NCBI GenBank assembly: GCA_965153455.1
Contig: OZ234495.1
Span: forward strand, 19,836,875 to 19,900,874
Direction of reading: 5' to 3'
DNA: 64,000 nt
Source of the DNA: Sphagnum compactum
Lineage: Eukaryota; Bryophyta; Sphagnopsida; Sphagnales
Positions within the stretch are counted from its first letter, which is position 1, and each line of letters opens with the position of its first letter. Under the pieces are notes generated by a model. The model was not told the origin of the DNA. It worked only from the letters and a program-made list of their open reading frames with translations, and ran no database searches. The position numbers were made by a program, and so were the translations under genes. Shown piece after piece: positions 1 to 11,245 of the stretch.

Positions 1-503
1 TGTCAAGACTACTGTCATCTCCCCTTCCCCAAAGTAGACCATACTCAATGTCTGCTTGTTCCTGACCTGAGTGCATCACACCCTCATCTGATACCAGTTG
101 TGTACTAAGACCCATAACTATGTTGGTTTCACCATCCATGCCTGTAGACTCCAGAGCTGGGTCATTTAGACCCTCTGGGAAGACCTGCAGTGCACTCCAG
201 GGTCCCTGTTGGGCTCTCTGCATTCTTCGAGCACCAGAGGACCGTGCAGCCACAAGCTTTGAAGAAGCCTGTGCTGACTTGTGGATAGGGGGTCTACTAG
301 ATTCCGGGTACTTGCCATAATCTTGGCTACACACACGATGTTCACCTGCTGAGGATTCACCTGTTTCATCCATCCTGATCAGCCTACTGCTGCTACCAGA
401 CTGGTAGCTCACATCAGTTGGAGGCCAATGGCTCCCTGCCATGAGTGGAGGACCCCTTCTTGGGTCCATGCCCTCATCCATTGTACAACACCAGTGATCA
501 CAA
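1..503 (-). CDS. Partial exon of an unidentified minus-strand gene, cut by the window edge
   Basis: The minus strand stays open from about position 503 to the left edge, giving roughly 165 residues without a stop. A splice acceptor (…ATTTTAG) ends at 504, and the frame then runs through an internal Met at 481-479. The encoded stretch is hydrophilic and low in structure, rich in Ser, Gly, Arg and Gln, with phrases such as MDEGMDPRRGPP and SSGARRMQRAQQGPW. That suits the disordered C-terminal part of a larger protein. I recognise no domain. Open length and an upstream acceptor support coding, but chance cannot be excluded. It is probably the downstream part of a gene that begins near 4.8 kb. 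Confidence 0.4.
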
Positions 504-3500
504 CTAAAATATCAGACAGCCTGGTGCCAGTCCGTAGAACTGAAATCTTTTCAAAATTAAAAACCCAACCTTCACCCCTCAATTCTGCTGTGAGTTGATT
601 GATTGACCACCTCACTGAAGTTGGGAGGTGTGTGGATACCCACAATCCGCATTCACTGGACCCCAAACCACAAGTGAATAATTTCAATTAGAACTAGACG
701 CACTCAAGAAAACACACATTGCATGCACAAACATGTCATGTACTATCTGGTGTGAAAGATAAGATAGACAATGTAAAACCACTTGGGAGGGGCAAAGAAG
801 ATGGGAATAGATGAGCCCCTAATGCAAAGCACACATCAGCTTCATGGTTAGGAAAGACCAGTGTCCAGAAGATTTTTGCACATTTCAAAGTACAAAATTC
901 AATCCTCAAACAAGACCTCTGCAATCTTGAAGGGTTTCAAAAGAACAATGTGTCACAAAAGTTGGAGTTGTCAAGTGGAGGGACAGAAGAACAGTCACCA
1001 AATAACAAGCTGGAGACTATTAATCATAGAGTAATATTCCCTGAAAAACACCATGGATTGCAGCATGTTAACCCAGAGATCAAACTCATCAAGCACATTA
1101 AACGTCAAAGCTCATTGGACATGGCACATGCCAAGTCAACTTAATGAATGACACACAGGACACAAGCCATTTGAATGATTCAGCAAGTCTCAAATTGAGG
1201 AAGGCATGAGGGAACTGTCAAGCAACACAGCACACTCAGTTTTCACAGATCATGACCTAAAACCTGAAAGAAAGAAAGAAAGCTATCAGCACACAATCAA
1301 ATTGGCATATCAAAAGGTATAATCAAACTTTGGCAGCTTCCAGAGACTGTAAGGATCACAGCAAGACAGCCAAACTCTGCATTGAGTCAAGCAAGAGGAT
1401 TCGATACTAAAAAGCTCCCCCTATGTTATCACACAAACACAATTTTAGAACCTGTGCATGAAACACAGTAGAACCCTGTTGAGAAGCATTGAGGGGCTTG
1501 CATAAATCCAAATCCTCATCCCACCAACAACAATGCATTGTAACATCAATGATAATGGTGAGGAGAGTACAAGGTTTACTTCAGAGATCTCTTCAGACAT
1601 ACTACTATGCAGTCATCCCACTGAAAGTGTGAATCCAACAAATGCAGGCAGTTGTCCCAGAGTGGCAGATGAGGACACATAATAATGCAAGAAATGCACA
1701 TGTACAGCTTCAGGATTTAAGATGGACTGCACTTGAGGCCAATCTGACAGAAATTGTAGTTGCAAAATAATCTCAGTAGTATCAAAAACTTCTCCATGAT
1801 TTGATCTAAGTCAACCTGAACAAAATTGAGAGATGACTGAATCAACAGGGTGTAGAGATTTCAGATCCAAAAATAAATCAGTGAACAAGAAAAAAATACA
1901 AGCCCAAACCCTAGAAAATATAGGGAGAACTTAGGGGCAATTTAAACAATAGTGACAGTCAGATACATGTTTGGTGACCCGTAACAGCAACATGTATGAT
2001 AGTGACCAGCCACCATAACATCCCCACTTACTTCCATAGCTCCCAGCAGTGCATGGACTTGCAATTGCAAGATGTGAAGTGTAAATGGAACACAAAATGT
2101 GCTGCTTCCCAGACACCTCCATAACAAAATTCCCACTTGAAAGCACTATTAAGAAGGTCACATCACCCCTTATCAATATAGCCATTGCTGCCAACACAGC
2201 AGTTAGCATCAAAAACTGGTCACCAGTCACCAGCTTATGATCAATACAATAGACACTAATGCCAATGAACACTAAAACATCCATAACAATCTGATTTTCT
2301 CCTGAAATGTGCAAGCACATGATGTGAAAGCAGCATCAACTGTCATTGCATGGTTACAATGAGGCATCTTCCCATATCCTCTTGTTTGTGTTTCAACCAG
2401 CACTGGAGGATCACCCTCAAAAAGCTTGTCAACCCCATAAGAAATGTAAAGCCCAAATTGCTTAAGCAGCAGATTTGGTTCTGCCAAAGTCATGGGCTGT
2501 CACAAGTCACATAGGTAAGTGAGTGATGCCCCAAGTCCTATGTCCTCTGCACGAGGACAGCAGGGCTCTCAACTACCCTGAACCAAGGGACCTATGGAAC
2601 CAAAGAATATAATTCAACAAATACTAGCAGTACATGACACTTAAGGAACGTTCCACCTGGACACTTCCATGAAATTGCATGCAGCCTTCTGTAATGTAGT
2701 CATGCCCAAGACTTTGAAACATGGATGCCTATTCACCAATCACAGCAATACAGCCAAACCAAATATTTCTATGCTAATCAAACTGCCAACCTCCAGGGTA
2801 GAAAGCATGGGAATGCAAAATCAGATGAAAAGGACAATTGCACATATTCTGAACATCTTATGCTCTGTTTATTTCACTCACATTTTGCTAGGTCTCAAGT
2901 ATGGGAGAGGGTTAACACCAACTGCAAAAGTTTCCAACAGGAATATCTATGAGATTGCATAGAAGACTCTACAATAACTCTTCATAAAGCAATCATTTTG
3001 TCAGCTCTGGTCAGACCAAAAAACCCACATGACAAGAATGAGTTTGCTAATAATGTTTCTCACTCACAAAGTATCAGACCAACACCTTCAACATGAATGT
3101 CAGTGCTCACCACTGACATCATCAGCTCCCACCAGTGGGAGTAGAGGGGTGGAGTGATAATCTGCACAATATTAGGGCAAAACTATATAGAGAATCTTCA
3201 TCCTGAATTTCTAATGCATTTCTCAAAGCAACAAGAAGACTCAAGTAATGGCATCAGCGAGCACTCAAGCAGCAAACCTAATTTAAGTCAACAGAATCCT
3301 CATCCAAACTGCACCAAGCTTGCTTGTGAGAATAATCTCCATTTCATTTTTGCTCGCCCCTGTCCGTGCAAAGCATCGAAGCCTAACACATATTTTCGGA
3401 TCATAAAATTGGTAAATACTGCAAGAACAGAGCACACTAAGGCAGTTTGCTTACCTACTCAACATGCAAGGCCTTTTGCTTGAATAACCAAAGAGATTCC

Positions 3501-3658
3501 CTTATGACATGGAGAGCAAGTCTGCTCTCCACCACACCTCCTGCAAACCTGCATGAATCCATACTGAAAGCATGTTAGATTCTAACATGCCCCCCCCCCC
3601 CCCCCCCCAAAAAGAGCATCATCCAAAAGGAATAGCTGGAAAATCAAACCCAGATCAC
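504..3658 (-). other. Probable intronic and exonic body of the unidentified minus-strand gene
   Basis: No confident exon chain could be built here. Minus-strand coding-like segments include about 2493-2272 (LLLKQFGLYISYGVDKLFEG) and about 2306-2170, a hydrophobic stretch after a good acceptor (VLVFIGISVY…LTAVLAAMAIL). The latter looks like a membrane segment. A segment near 2143-2035 ends at a GTAAGT donor. A multi-pass membrane protein such as ATG9 was considered, but no diagnostic motif was found. A dispersed repeat at about 3050-3260 is shared with the SPL7 intron region at 20.6-20.9 kb. A run of 19 C lies at 3590-3608. Confidence 0.3.
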
Positions 3659-3812
3659 CTGCCTCCTGCAACGGCAGCCACAAGTGAAGTTGAATCCTGA
3701 TTGTCCAGTGACTACCGATTTAAGCACTTCACCAGAGAAGAGTTCGACAGAGATCTGAAAAGTGATTTCCTTCTCCAGCGCCTCAATTGTGTGCCTTGAC
3801 AGCACAGAGAAT
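3659..3812 (-). CDS. Candidate exon, unidentified product
   Basis: This minus-strand segment lies between a TTTTCTGCATAG acceptor and a GGCAG|GTGATC donor and is open for about 51 codons. It reads like real protein: IEALEKEITFQISVEL, followed by a Cys-rich end, FTCGCRCRRQ. It may be an early exon of the gene that continues to the left edge. The CGC-type Cys cluster hints at metal binding, but I cannot place it in a family. The alternative is untranslated leader that happens to be open. Confidence 0.3.
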
Positions 3813-4289
3813 CTATGCAGAAAACATCAGCATGAAAACAGGATGGACAAGTTCCTGAGACCGAATGGCACCAAAACTTCTGCTTTAAGAAGCCTACAAG
3901 CGTGCCATTGGACATTACAGCCTCTGATGACGGGCAATAAGACTTCTGAAGCATCGAGGCATTGTACATTCACCGTCGCGCCCGCTCTTTGCTTCTGCAT
4001 CATGCCCCGGTTTCTCACAAAAATCTCCCGACGACATGAAAAGTCGTGCAGAAAATCCGGAGAGCAAAACGATAAAACACTGACACGCAAGAAGAGACCT
4101 CCTCACAGAGAGAGAAAGCACACCGCGTAAAACATAAACAGTGTTGTACATCCCCTCATCCAAGGAAGAAAGAACTGTCCTCTCTACCACCACCGTAAAA
4201 GATGCAAATCAAGAATACATATTACTCAGCAATCATCTTTCCCAAGAATGACTAGTCGAGCGATGCGTCAACAACATGTGACACGACGC

Positions 4290-4850
4290 CAAAATAAGCA
4301 GATTATGGAAGGAAACGAGTGAGAGACACAGAGAGATTTCCAATAAGGCAAGAAACACACACACAAAGGCATGCAATACCAGCAAACTTTTCATATTTCA
4401 TCGCGTTTCCACCGCTGCGGTCAAACAGACGGAGACAGAGAGAGCGGGCACATACTCTGCACGTCGACGTAGGCACGACTACACTTCCCGGTTCCTCTCT
4501 TCGCCTCTTGCCCTCTCCACAATCACAGCAGACAGCAGCATCGCCGAGGCAAGAACAACATCGTCATCGTCGGTACGTTTTGGTTTGTAGTTTTTTTTTT
4601 TTTTTTTTTTTTGGAAAAAATCTCAAAAATTCGCCTTCCTCCTCCGCTACGAAAACCAGGGGGGAACAGATCCACAAAACACCGAAGTCGCCAGAGATGC
4701 GTCGGAATCAGACGAGGAGCTCTCTGGCGAGCTTCCGGATGCTCCGCGGCAGTAACCAAGACAACGGGAAGAGCACAGCGAAGAAGAAGAAGAAAAGAAA
4801 TGCAGAAAGAAAGACAGAAAGAAAGGAAGGAAGTCCAATAAAAATAAATA
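4290..4850 (-). promoter_or_regulatory. GC-richer leader/promoter region of the left-hand gene
   Basis: Base composition changes sharply here: a region of higher GC sits between AT-rich flanks. It carries a run of 22 T (4591-4612) and purine-rich tracts. Several long open frames cross it on both strands but have repetitive, biased composition. It looks like the transcription start and 5' leader of the minus-strand gene. No TATA box was assigned. Confidence 0.35.
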
Positions 4851-4949
4851 AAGAAATAAATTGCACTACAGTCCACCACCACAGAAAAAAACAAATAATT
4901 AATTTAAAAAGACAATCGCCACTAGGGTACCAAATGAGACCCAAATGAG

Positions 4950-6950
4950 CCAATTTATGTTTTTTAATAAAAAAATTCACCTATCTTTTATTTTACCATG
5001 CCTAAAACTTTCAGTGAATTTTAAATTGGGAACATTTTGAGAAATGTCTTTTCCTAACTGCAATTTCGACTAATTTTGCTAAATTTTTTGGAAAAACATT
5101 CACCAATTTTTTTATATCACAATTTTTTTCTGAACAAAAAATTAAAGGCCCACAATACAATAGGAGTCAGGACAAACAATAATAACAAGAGTATAAATTA
5201 AAATAAGTTGTATTATAAATTACAGTATATATATTGATATTATTAGTATTAACTTTAATAGCACTAGTGTGGCCTGTGCCGTGGGCCCAAGTGTGAACCC
5301 ATTACAAAATAGGGAAACTCAACATGTGAACATTGTTTTGCAATGTATGTATCAATCTTTTGAACAGCCAAATATGAAAGGAAATCATGCTTGAATTGAA
5401 TTGAATGGTAAGCCTTCAAGTGTTACCCAGGTTCTCAACTGATTTTTCCTTCCAAAACCTGGTTTTTTGAAATTTATTTGAATTTATAATCAGCAGAAAT
5501 CACTTTTAAATCAACATCTCTCAATCCAAATCTGACCAAATAAATTCCATTAAATCATCGAGATCTTTCCAACAACACCAAAGGGACATTCCAATCCCTC
5601 CTAAATTTTCAGCTCCAATTTAATTTAATTTTCAATAGAAATCATTTAATATTCACGAACTTTTGCAGAGCAAGTCCAAAAGGCATGGAACCAAGCCGAT
5701 GCACGCACACAATATTAATTGAGAGCTTTCCAAACACACCAAGAACGCAACGATCTGAAGCATCCTGGTTTGGTGAATTGGTTAGCACAAAACAAAACAA
5801 ACTACCTTCCTTCATAGATAGATAATACTACTAAATGAACAAGATTAGTATTAATAATAATAATTCAAATTTCACCGGCTCTTTGTTTCACCATCCTTGG
5901 CCCATACTTACAAGTTACAAATTACAAAGGACTCAATAGGTAACAATAACAATAAAAACAGAATTAAACAATTTCAGTATTAATATTCATATTTAATAGC
6001 ACTAAATAATGATATCAATAATACTACTACCTAAATAATGAGATCTGTATTATTAATAGCATTTTAATTCATTGAATTGGTATGTGGGGTGGGGGGTTTG
6101 TTTGTTGGGGTCATTTGTGCATAGCTGTTGTCCAACTACCCGGAATTCTTTCTTTTGTGCTTGTTCCTTGTGAATATCCGGACACAAAGAGTAGTAGGCA
6201 AACATGCCCCCCAACCCGACCTGACCTAATCGGTTTCAATTTCTGTAGTCCGTAGTTATGCAGTGCGAGGGACAATTGTGTAGTACGTAAATGCCTTTGA
6301 TGCCCACCTTTGTTTATTTTGTGAACAAAAAAGAATTGTGAAAATTTCTTGGACTAGGTAACCAGCCAGCGGACACTGGCTACCGGAACATTGAGACTAT
6401 ATATCTGGTAGCCTGTGTCTAGATATAACTATATCAGTCCTCTTCATAGCCAACAGAAAGGGCTCTTCTTGGATGAATGTTTTTAAATTTCATCTACACT
6501 CAAGAAGGAGGTTGTAGGTTATGAGCAAGAACGCTCATCTCAAAGGATGAATAGAAGGTGACACATCTGCAGATTTGCCTTCCCCTTCATTATGTGGCTC
6601 AATATTGGATTGGGAACAATTTTTGAACATCCCAGACAAGTGTTTATTTTTTGGGAGTGAAATTTTGTCACTTGGCAACAAAAGAAAAGGGCTGCAGTGA
6701 CGGGCAGCCCCAAAAGGATTTCATTGAAAACATTGATCAAAGTCACCATATTTTGAGATAGAAAGTTCTGAAGTCACCATATTTAGACAAATCTTTATTT
6801 ATTTATTTATTTAGACATTGGCTTCTAGCTTGTTGCCCAGAACATAATGGGATTCCTACAATATTAGACTCGGTGCTCTGACCTGTAGCCAAAATTTGGC
6901 TAAGCCCTCTTGTAAATGATAGCCAGCCACCTTACCTCATAAAGTTTTTT
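4950..6950. other. AT-rich intergenic DNA
   Basis: AT-rich sequence with no supported gene. It contains simple AT-rich tracts. A short direct repeat of AAGTCACCATATTT occurs twice near 6738-6785. A copy of the sequence TAGCCAAAATTTGGCTA, which recurs at several other places in the window, lies near 6890. Confidence 0.5.
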
Positions 6951-6954
6951 AAAA

Positions 6955-8110
6955 ACAAACCCTGTACCAAACTGATCCTGGTATGGGGGGTTTTTTTTTT
7001 TCCTCATACCTTGTAGGTACTGGTATTGGGTATTGTAATATAGGGGCAAATTCAACACATGTTTGTCAATTAATTATGATTATTATATTTCCAAAAAAAA
7101 TGCATAGAAGTCTCAATGTTCCTTCTCTCTTTTTTTCATCTTTGAGAAAAATATTCTCTTGAAAATTTCAATATTTTCACAAATAGTATATTTGGTGTTG
7201 AAGCTGCTCAGATACTATGGATCCTTCTTTTAAACTTTCATACCAGTCTGGTGTGGTATTATAGGTTCAAGGCTGATTTTGCATCATATATGGCAAGTAT
7301 AAACTAGTGTTGTGTGTGTAACTGTCAATAGTCATATATACGACCTGTAAGTCCCATGTAAGTGTAAATGATTTACACTTAAACTTATCCTGTTGCAGTG
7401 TGTATATATATTTTTTTACACCCACTGGTTTAAATGTTTTGAGCATGTAAGTGTAAATACAAAAATCATTTGTAAAGTCACCCTGTCTTTGGGCCTCCTT
7501 TCACTCCAAATCCTTGTTTAGGGGTATCCATAAAGTAAGAGAATTTTATTAAATCTGGGAATGAAATGTTGAAGATCAGCATTTAATGCATAAGGTTCAA
7601 AACTAATTATAGTAGCTTTACAAGTACGAGCAGTGAAAATATATGCAGCAACAGTGGAGGCGCTACAGAAAAAGGAAAGACGGTGAAACTCAGTTCACCA
7701 CTGAGGTCCCTGCACCCTTGAATGCAAAATTTTTTTTGTTTAGGTAGGTTTTTTTTTTTGGAATTTCACCTTATTTATGATCAAACTCAGGGTTCTAGTG
7801 TTGTTTTCATTACTTCAAAAGTAATTTTATAACATACTTTTGCACGGAGTGTAAATAAATTTCATTATGAGATTCATAGTTACATGGAGTGTAAGTCCCA
7901 AAACATTTACAGGCACAACACTGCTATAAACCTGATATTGTACTGGTATATACAAAGTACCTAACTGGTATTAGCTTAGGTCCCATACCAGAATGGTATT
8001 GGTATAGAGCTGGTATTGTCTCAGTTCATACCCGGCGGGTATGAATTTACACCCATACTTTTACCAATGCCACATACCCAGGTTGCACCCTATAGACCTG
8101 TACAACAACA
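6955..8110. repeat. Dispersed repeat with GGTATTGG-like motifs, interrupted by a hAT-type MITE
   Basis: Both sides of the MITE at 7305-7923 carry related, imperfect runs of CTGGTAT/GGTATTGG/CATACC-type sequence (about 6965-7260 and 7930-8110). This suggests one older repeat split by a later insertion. No coding capacity was seen. Confidence 0.4.
7305..7923. mobile_element. hAT-type MITE, copy 1 (619 bp)
   Basis: The ends are near-perfect inverted repeats: TAGTGTTGTG at the left and CACAACACTG at the right. They are flanked by an 8-bp target duplication with one mismatch, GTATAAAC at 7297-7304 and CTATAAAC at 7924-7931. An 8-bp duplication with TAGTGTTG/CAGTGTTG ends is typical of hAT superfamily elements. 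The interior has no open frame and is rich in TGTAAGTGTAAAT-type words on both strands, so it is non-autonomous. Related copies lie at 26920-27771 and about 46617-48121. Confidence 0.75.
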
Positions 8111-8590
8111 CCGGTTCAAACTCCAAGTTAAAATGAGGGGTTTCTTTTTTTTCCTTTCTTTTCACTTTGGTCACAGAGGTGGACCAGAGATCATCCAGAA
8201 GGGGGATGAGCCAAATTTGGCTAGAGGCCAGACAGGAAAGTAGAAAATTTTAGGAATCTTGCTTTATTGTGGCGACCTCCACAAACTTGGTGTCTAAACA
8301 TGGTGGCTTCTGAAACTTTTTTCCCCTCTCAAAATATGGCGATTTTTTCTCATTTTCATATTTTAAAAACTACCTTTGTACAATTCTCATGGGAATATTT
8401 TTTTGGGTTGCCACAGTGCAAAATTTTGCGCCAAAAAAAGACATTGGTTAAAATAGTAAAATGTTGTTCCACAAACTTCCCTACTTAAAACTAAACTAAA
8501 ATTCAAGTAAAGATGTTCTGAACATCTCTCAAAACTGTGGAGCAAATGAAAATTTTTACCTTCTGTCATCTCCCTTCATTAACAGGGAGT
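8110..8590 (+). repeat. Dispersed repeat, copy A (inverted relative to about 12.98-13.24 kb)
   Basis: This stretch matches the reverse complement of about 12980-13240. Shared landmarks in order are GGTGGAC…GATCATCCA, GAGGCCA(G/A)ACAGG, AATATGGCGA, TTTGTACA and GGTTGCCACAGTGC. No intact frame is present. The family is probably a decayed transposon of unknown class. Confidence 0.6.
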
Positions 8591-8598
8591 CAGCAGTG

Positions 8599-8713
8599 AA
8601 ATCGTACATTTTGTTAGTGTTTTGTTTGAACTCAAACGTCTATTGGAACGGTGCCAAAATCACACATTTTGTTAGTGTTTTGTTTGAACTGAAACACCAA
8701 TTGGAAAGGTGCC
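8599..8713. repeat. Two-copy tandem repeat, unit about 58 bp
   Basis: Two adjacent units (8599-8655 and 8656-8713) share a core CATTTTGTTAGTGTTTTG and the ending GGTGCC, with few differences. Confidence 0.8.
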
Positions 8714-8719
8714 ATGATC

Positions 8720-10970
8720 ATGACTTGACTCGTGGGAACTTTATACCCACTGTGAGTATATAGGTAGACAAAGAGAACTTCAACAAATGAATCCAATGAC
8801 AATATCAACTATATTTCTGACTTCCACATAAAATATAGACATACTTTTGTCATGTGCTTTTGCCATACACAATTGGTTCAATGAACAATGACACGCTAGC
8901 TACCCATGGAATTGAACCTCACAACAAAACATTACATCTAAACCAATTTTAAAATTTTCAATTCACATGAGGTTAAAAGGAGTTGAATTCAACACTTCTG
9001 ATTATAATGTTCATTGATGCATTCCAAACTCATCCCAAAGTTCTTGAGATGAACTTTTGAGGTGGTACCAATGGGAAAAATAAAAAGCCTAGAAATTTGG
9101 GGCATGTTCTCTAACTCTATGCTTTAGGGGAAAAAAGATGTGTGGGAGTCGTAAGATGGTGACTAAAACAAGGTGACAAGTTCTCAAGCATTTTTTGATT
9201 AATTCATGTGCACAAGTCAAACAATGCAAGTGCTTAATTTAAATAAAACTAAGGATCACGAACAAAGTGTTTTGAACTCATTACATTCACATGGCTTAAA
9301 CTTAACAAGGAAACCAACACCTTCCCCCCTATAATACATTACAAATTTTGCCATGCAAATTACTTTGAAATGGTTATATTGTCTATGACTCCCAAGTGAG
9401 GATCCCAAAAAAATTAGAATATGAATTTCATAATTTTATAAAATCATGATTTTTTTATATGAAATTCAATTTGAAGAGCTTCAAACTATAAAGTTGTAAT
9501 TCTCAACATGAGCTTTTCAACATCATGTTCCATGCTTCAATCGAAGGTCACTTAACTCATTTTTTTGGTTTATAATATTAGGCATCAAATTGTCAATTTG
9601 ACTCCTGATTTCTTGTGTTTGTAACTTCTAACTCACAATTTGAAATGAGAAATGCAAACTCACTTTCGATAGTTATGCTTTGAGAGCAATTCAATTATAT
9701 AAAAACTTTTTGATTTGGACAAGGTCTATCACTTGCACTTTTGTTCGTATTTTTGAAGTCTTGTGCATCAACTTCCTTTTGATTTTCACAATGTGTTTAG
9801 GTGTCTCTCTTGTTTTAGTTTATTTCTAACTTGTTTTTTTTGTTCTAACCTTTATCATGAATCTAAGGCGAAAGTTATGACATTCATGGAATTTGACATT
9901 CAAAATAAAAATCACATGCTAATTTGTAATTACCCAATTAGCAACACCTAGCTCAATATTGTCCAATAATTGGGATTGAGTAAACATCACCTATTACATT
10001 GCATTAAAGCAGTGTTACATTGTGAAATCTAACCATGTGGGGCCAATCTTTAAGCAATTCTTTTTCACAAAGTGTGGAGATGGTTGCATGGGATTTTTTT
10101 TGATAAAATGTCTTTTAAATCTTCATGGATGTGTTTGTTAAACGCACCATTGTAAATGCTTTATTATTAAGGTGTAGTCATGCTAATATGTACCAAAATA
10201 GCAATAATCACTATTTAATTTTGTGTCTCTAGCATCTTTTTTAAAAATATTACAATTGAAATTATTTTTATACAATGTTATTTTCAATATATTGGTGTAC
10301 ATGTCCTAAAATTTTGAAATCAATCTAATGAATAAAAAATATCCAAAATCGCTTTGAAAATGTTTGTATCCACTATTTTGAAACAAAAAAACACATTTAC
10401 AGCTTGTTGAAATATTTTGAAATTGAAATATTGTTGACAAAATCTTAACATAATAATGTGACGATTTTTTAAAATTAAAAATTAGAAAAAAATTTATAAA
10501 ATATTTTAAGAATAAACACAAATTAACATTCACCATAGGAGGAAGTGTGACTCCTATTATCCCATTTGCACTCATTATGCATCCAATCAAAAAATATTTA
10601 AATATGTGCTTTTCAAACTTGACATTTAAAAAAAAGGTCACATATGACCTTATAGATTTTAAAGCAAATGTTTATCTAGAAAAAAAACTTGGCTTGAAGT
10701 TTTGATCGACCTACACAAAATGACTACAATAAAAAATCAAAGATTCCTTATATGTAAATTGGTTTTTGTGTTTTCTATACATACTTTTGAAGATTTTTTT
10801 TTAGTGTTCGTAAGTTTAGGGTACAAGGTTTGTTTTTTTTGACTAATTTATTTTTCAGTTTTGGGGGGTTTAGATTGCAAGTTTCAAATCTTGTTGAAAC
10901 CTTATTTGGATCTAGATTGTGCAATTTTCTTCTTGTAGAAATTGAAACCCAAACTTGGATCAATAGGTAG
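8720..10970. other. AT-rich intergenic DNA, no gene seen
   Basis: Sequence is very AT-rich, with scattered short open frames of biased composition. No domain, RNA gene or intact mobile element was recognised. Confidence 0.5.
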
Positions 10971-11245
10971 ATAAATAGGTAACTTTGGTAAATAAATAGT
11001 AGAAAAGTACTAAGCAAGTAGGACATAAGTAGGTAGATGGTAAGTAAGTAGGTAAATAGGTAGGTAAGTAGGTCATAGGTATGTAGATGGTAAGTAAATA
11101 GTTAGGTAAATAAATAGAATATAGGTAAATAGATGGTAGTTAAGTAGGTAGGTAGATAGGTAAGACATATTTAAATAAATAAATAGGTTTGTGTTAGGTA
11201 AGTAGGTACGTAAGTAGATAACTTAATAGGCATAGCAGGTAGGCT
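10968..11245. repeat. Degenerate (TAGG/TAAG/TAAA) tetranucleotide array
   Basis: About 275 bp consist of imperfect 4-bp units of the type TAGG, TAAG and TAAA. The array is too diverged to be a fresh microsatellite. The complement-type array (CCTA)n appears at 35.98-36.15 kb. Confidence 0.85.

Noticed and set aside
1931-2493. Assignment of the left-hand gene to ATG9
   Set aside because: The hydrophobic segment is only loosely similar and the diagnostic ATG9 motifs were not found on the minus strand.
4319-4948. A 209-codon plus-strand frame
   Set aside because: It crosses a T22 run and purine-rich tracts and overlaps equally long minus-strand frames; it fits a leader better than a gene.
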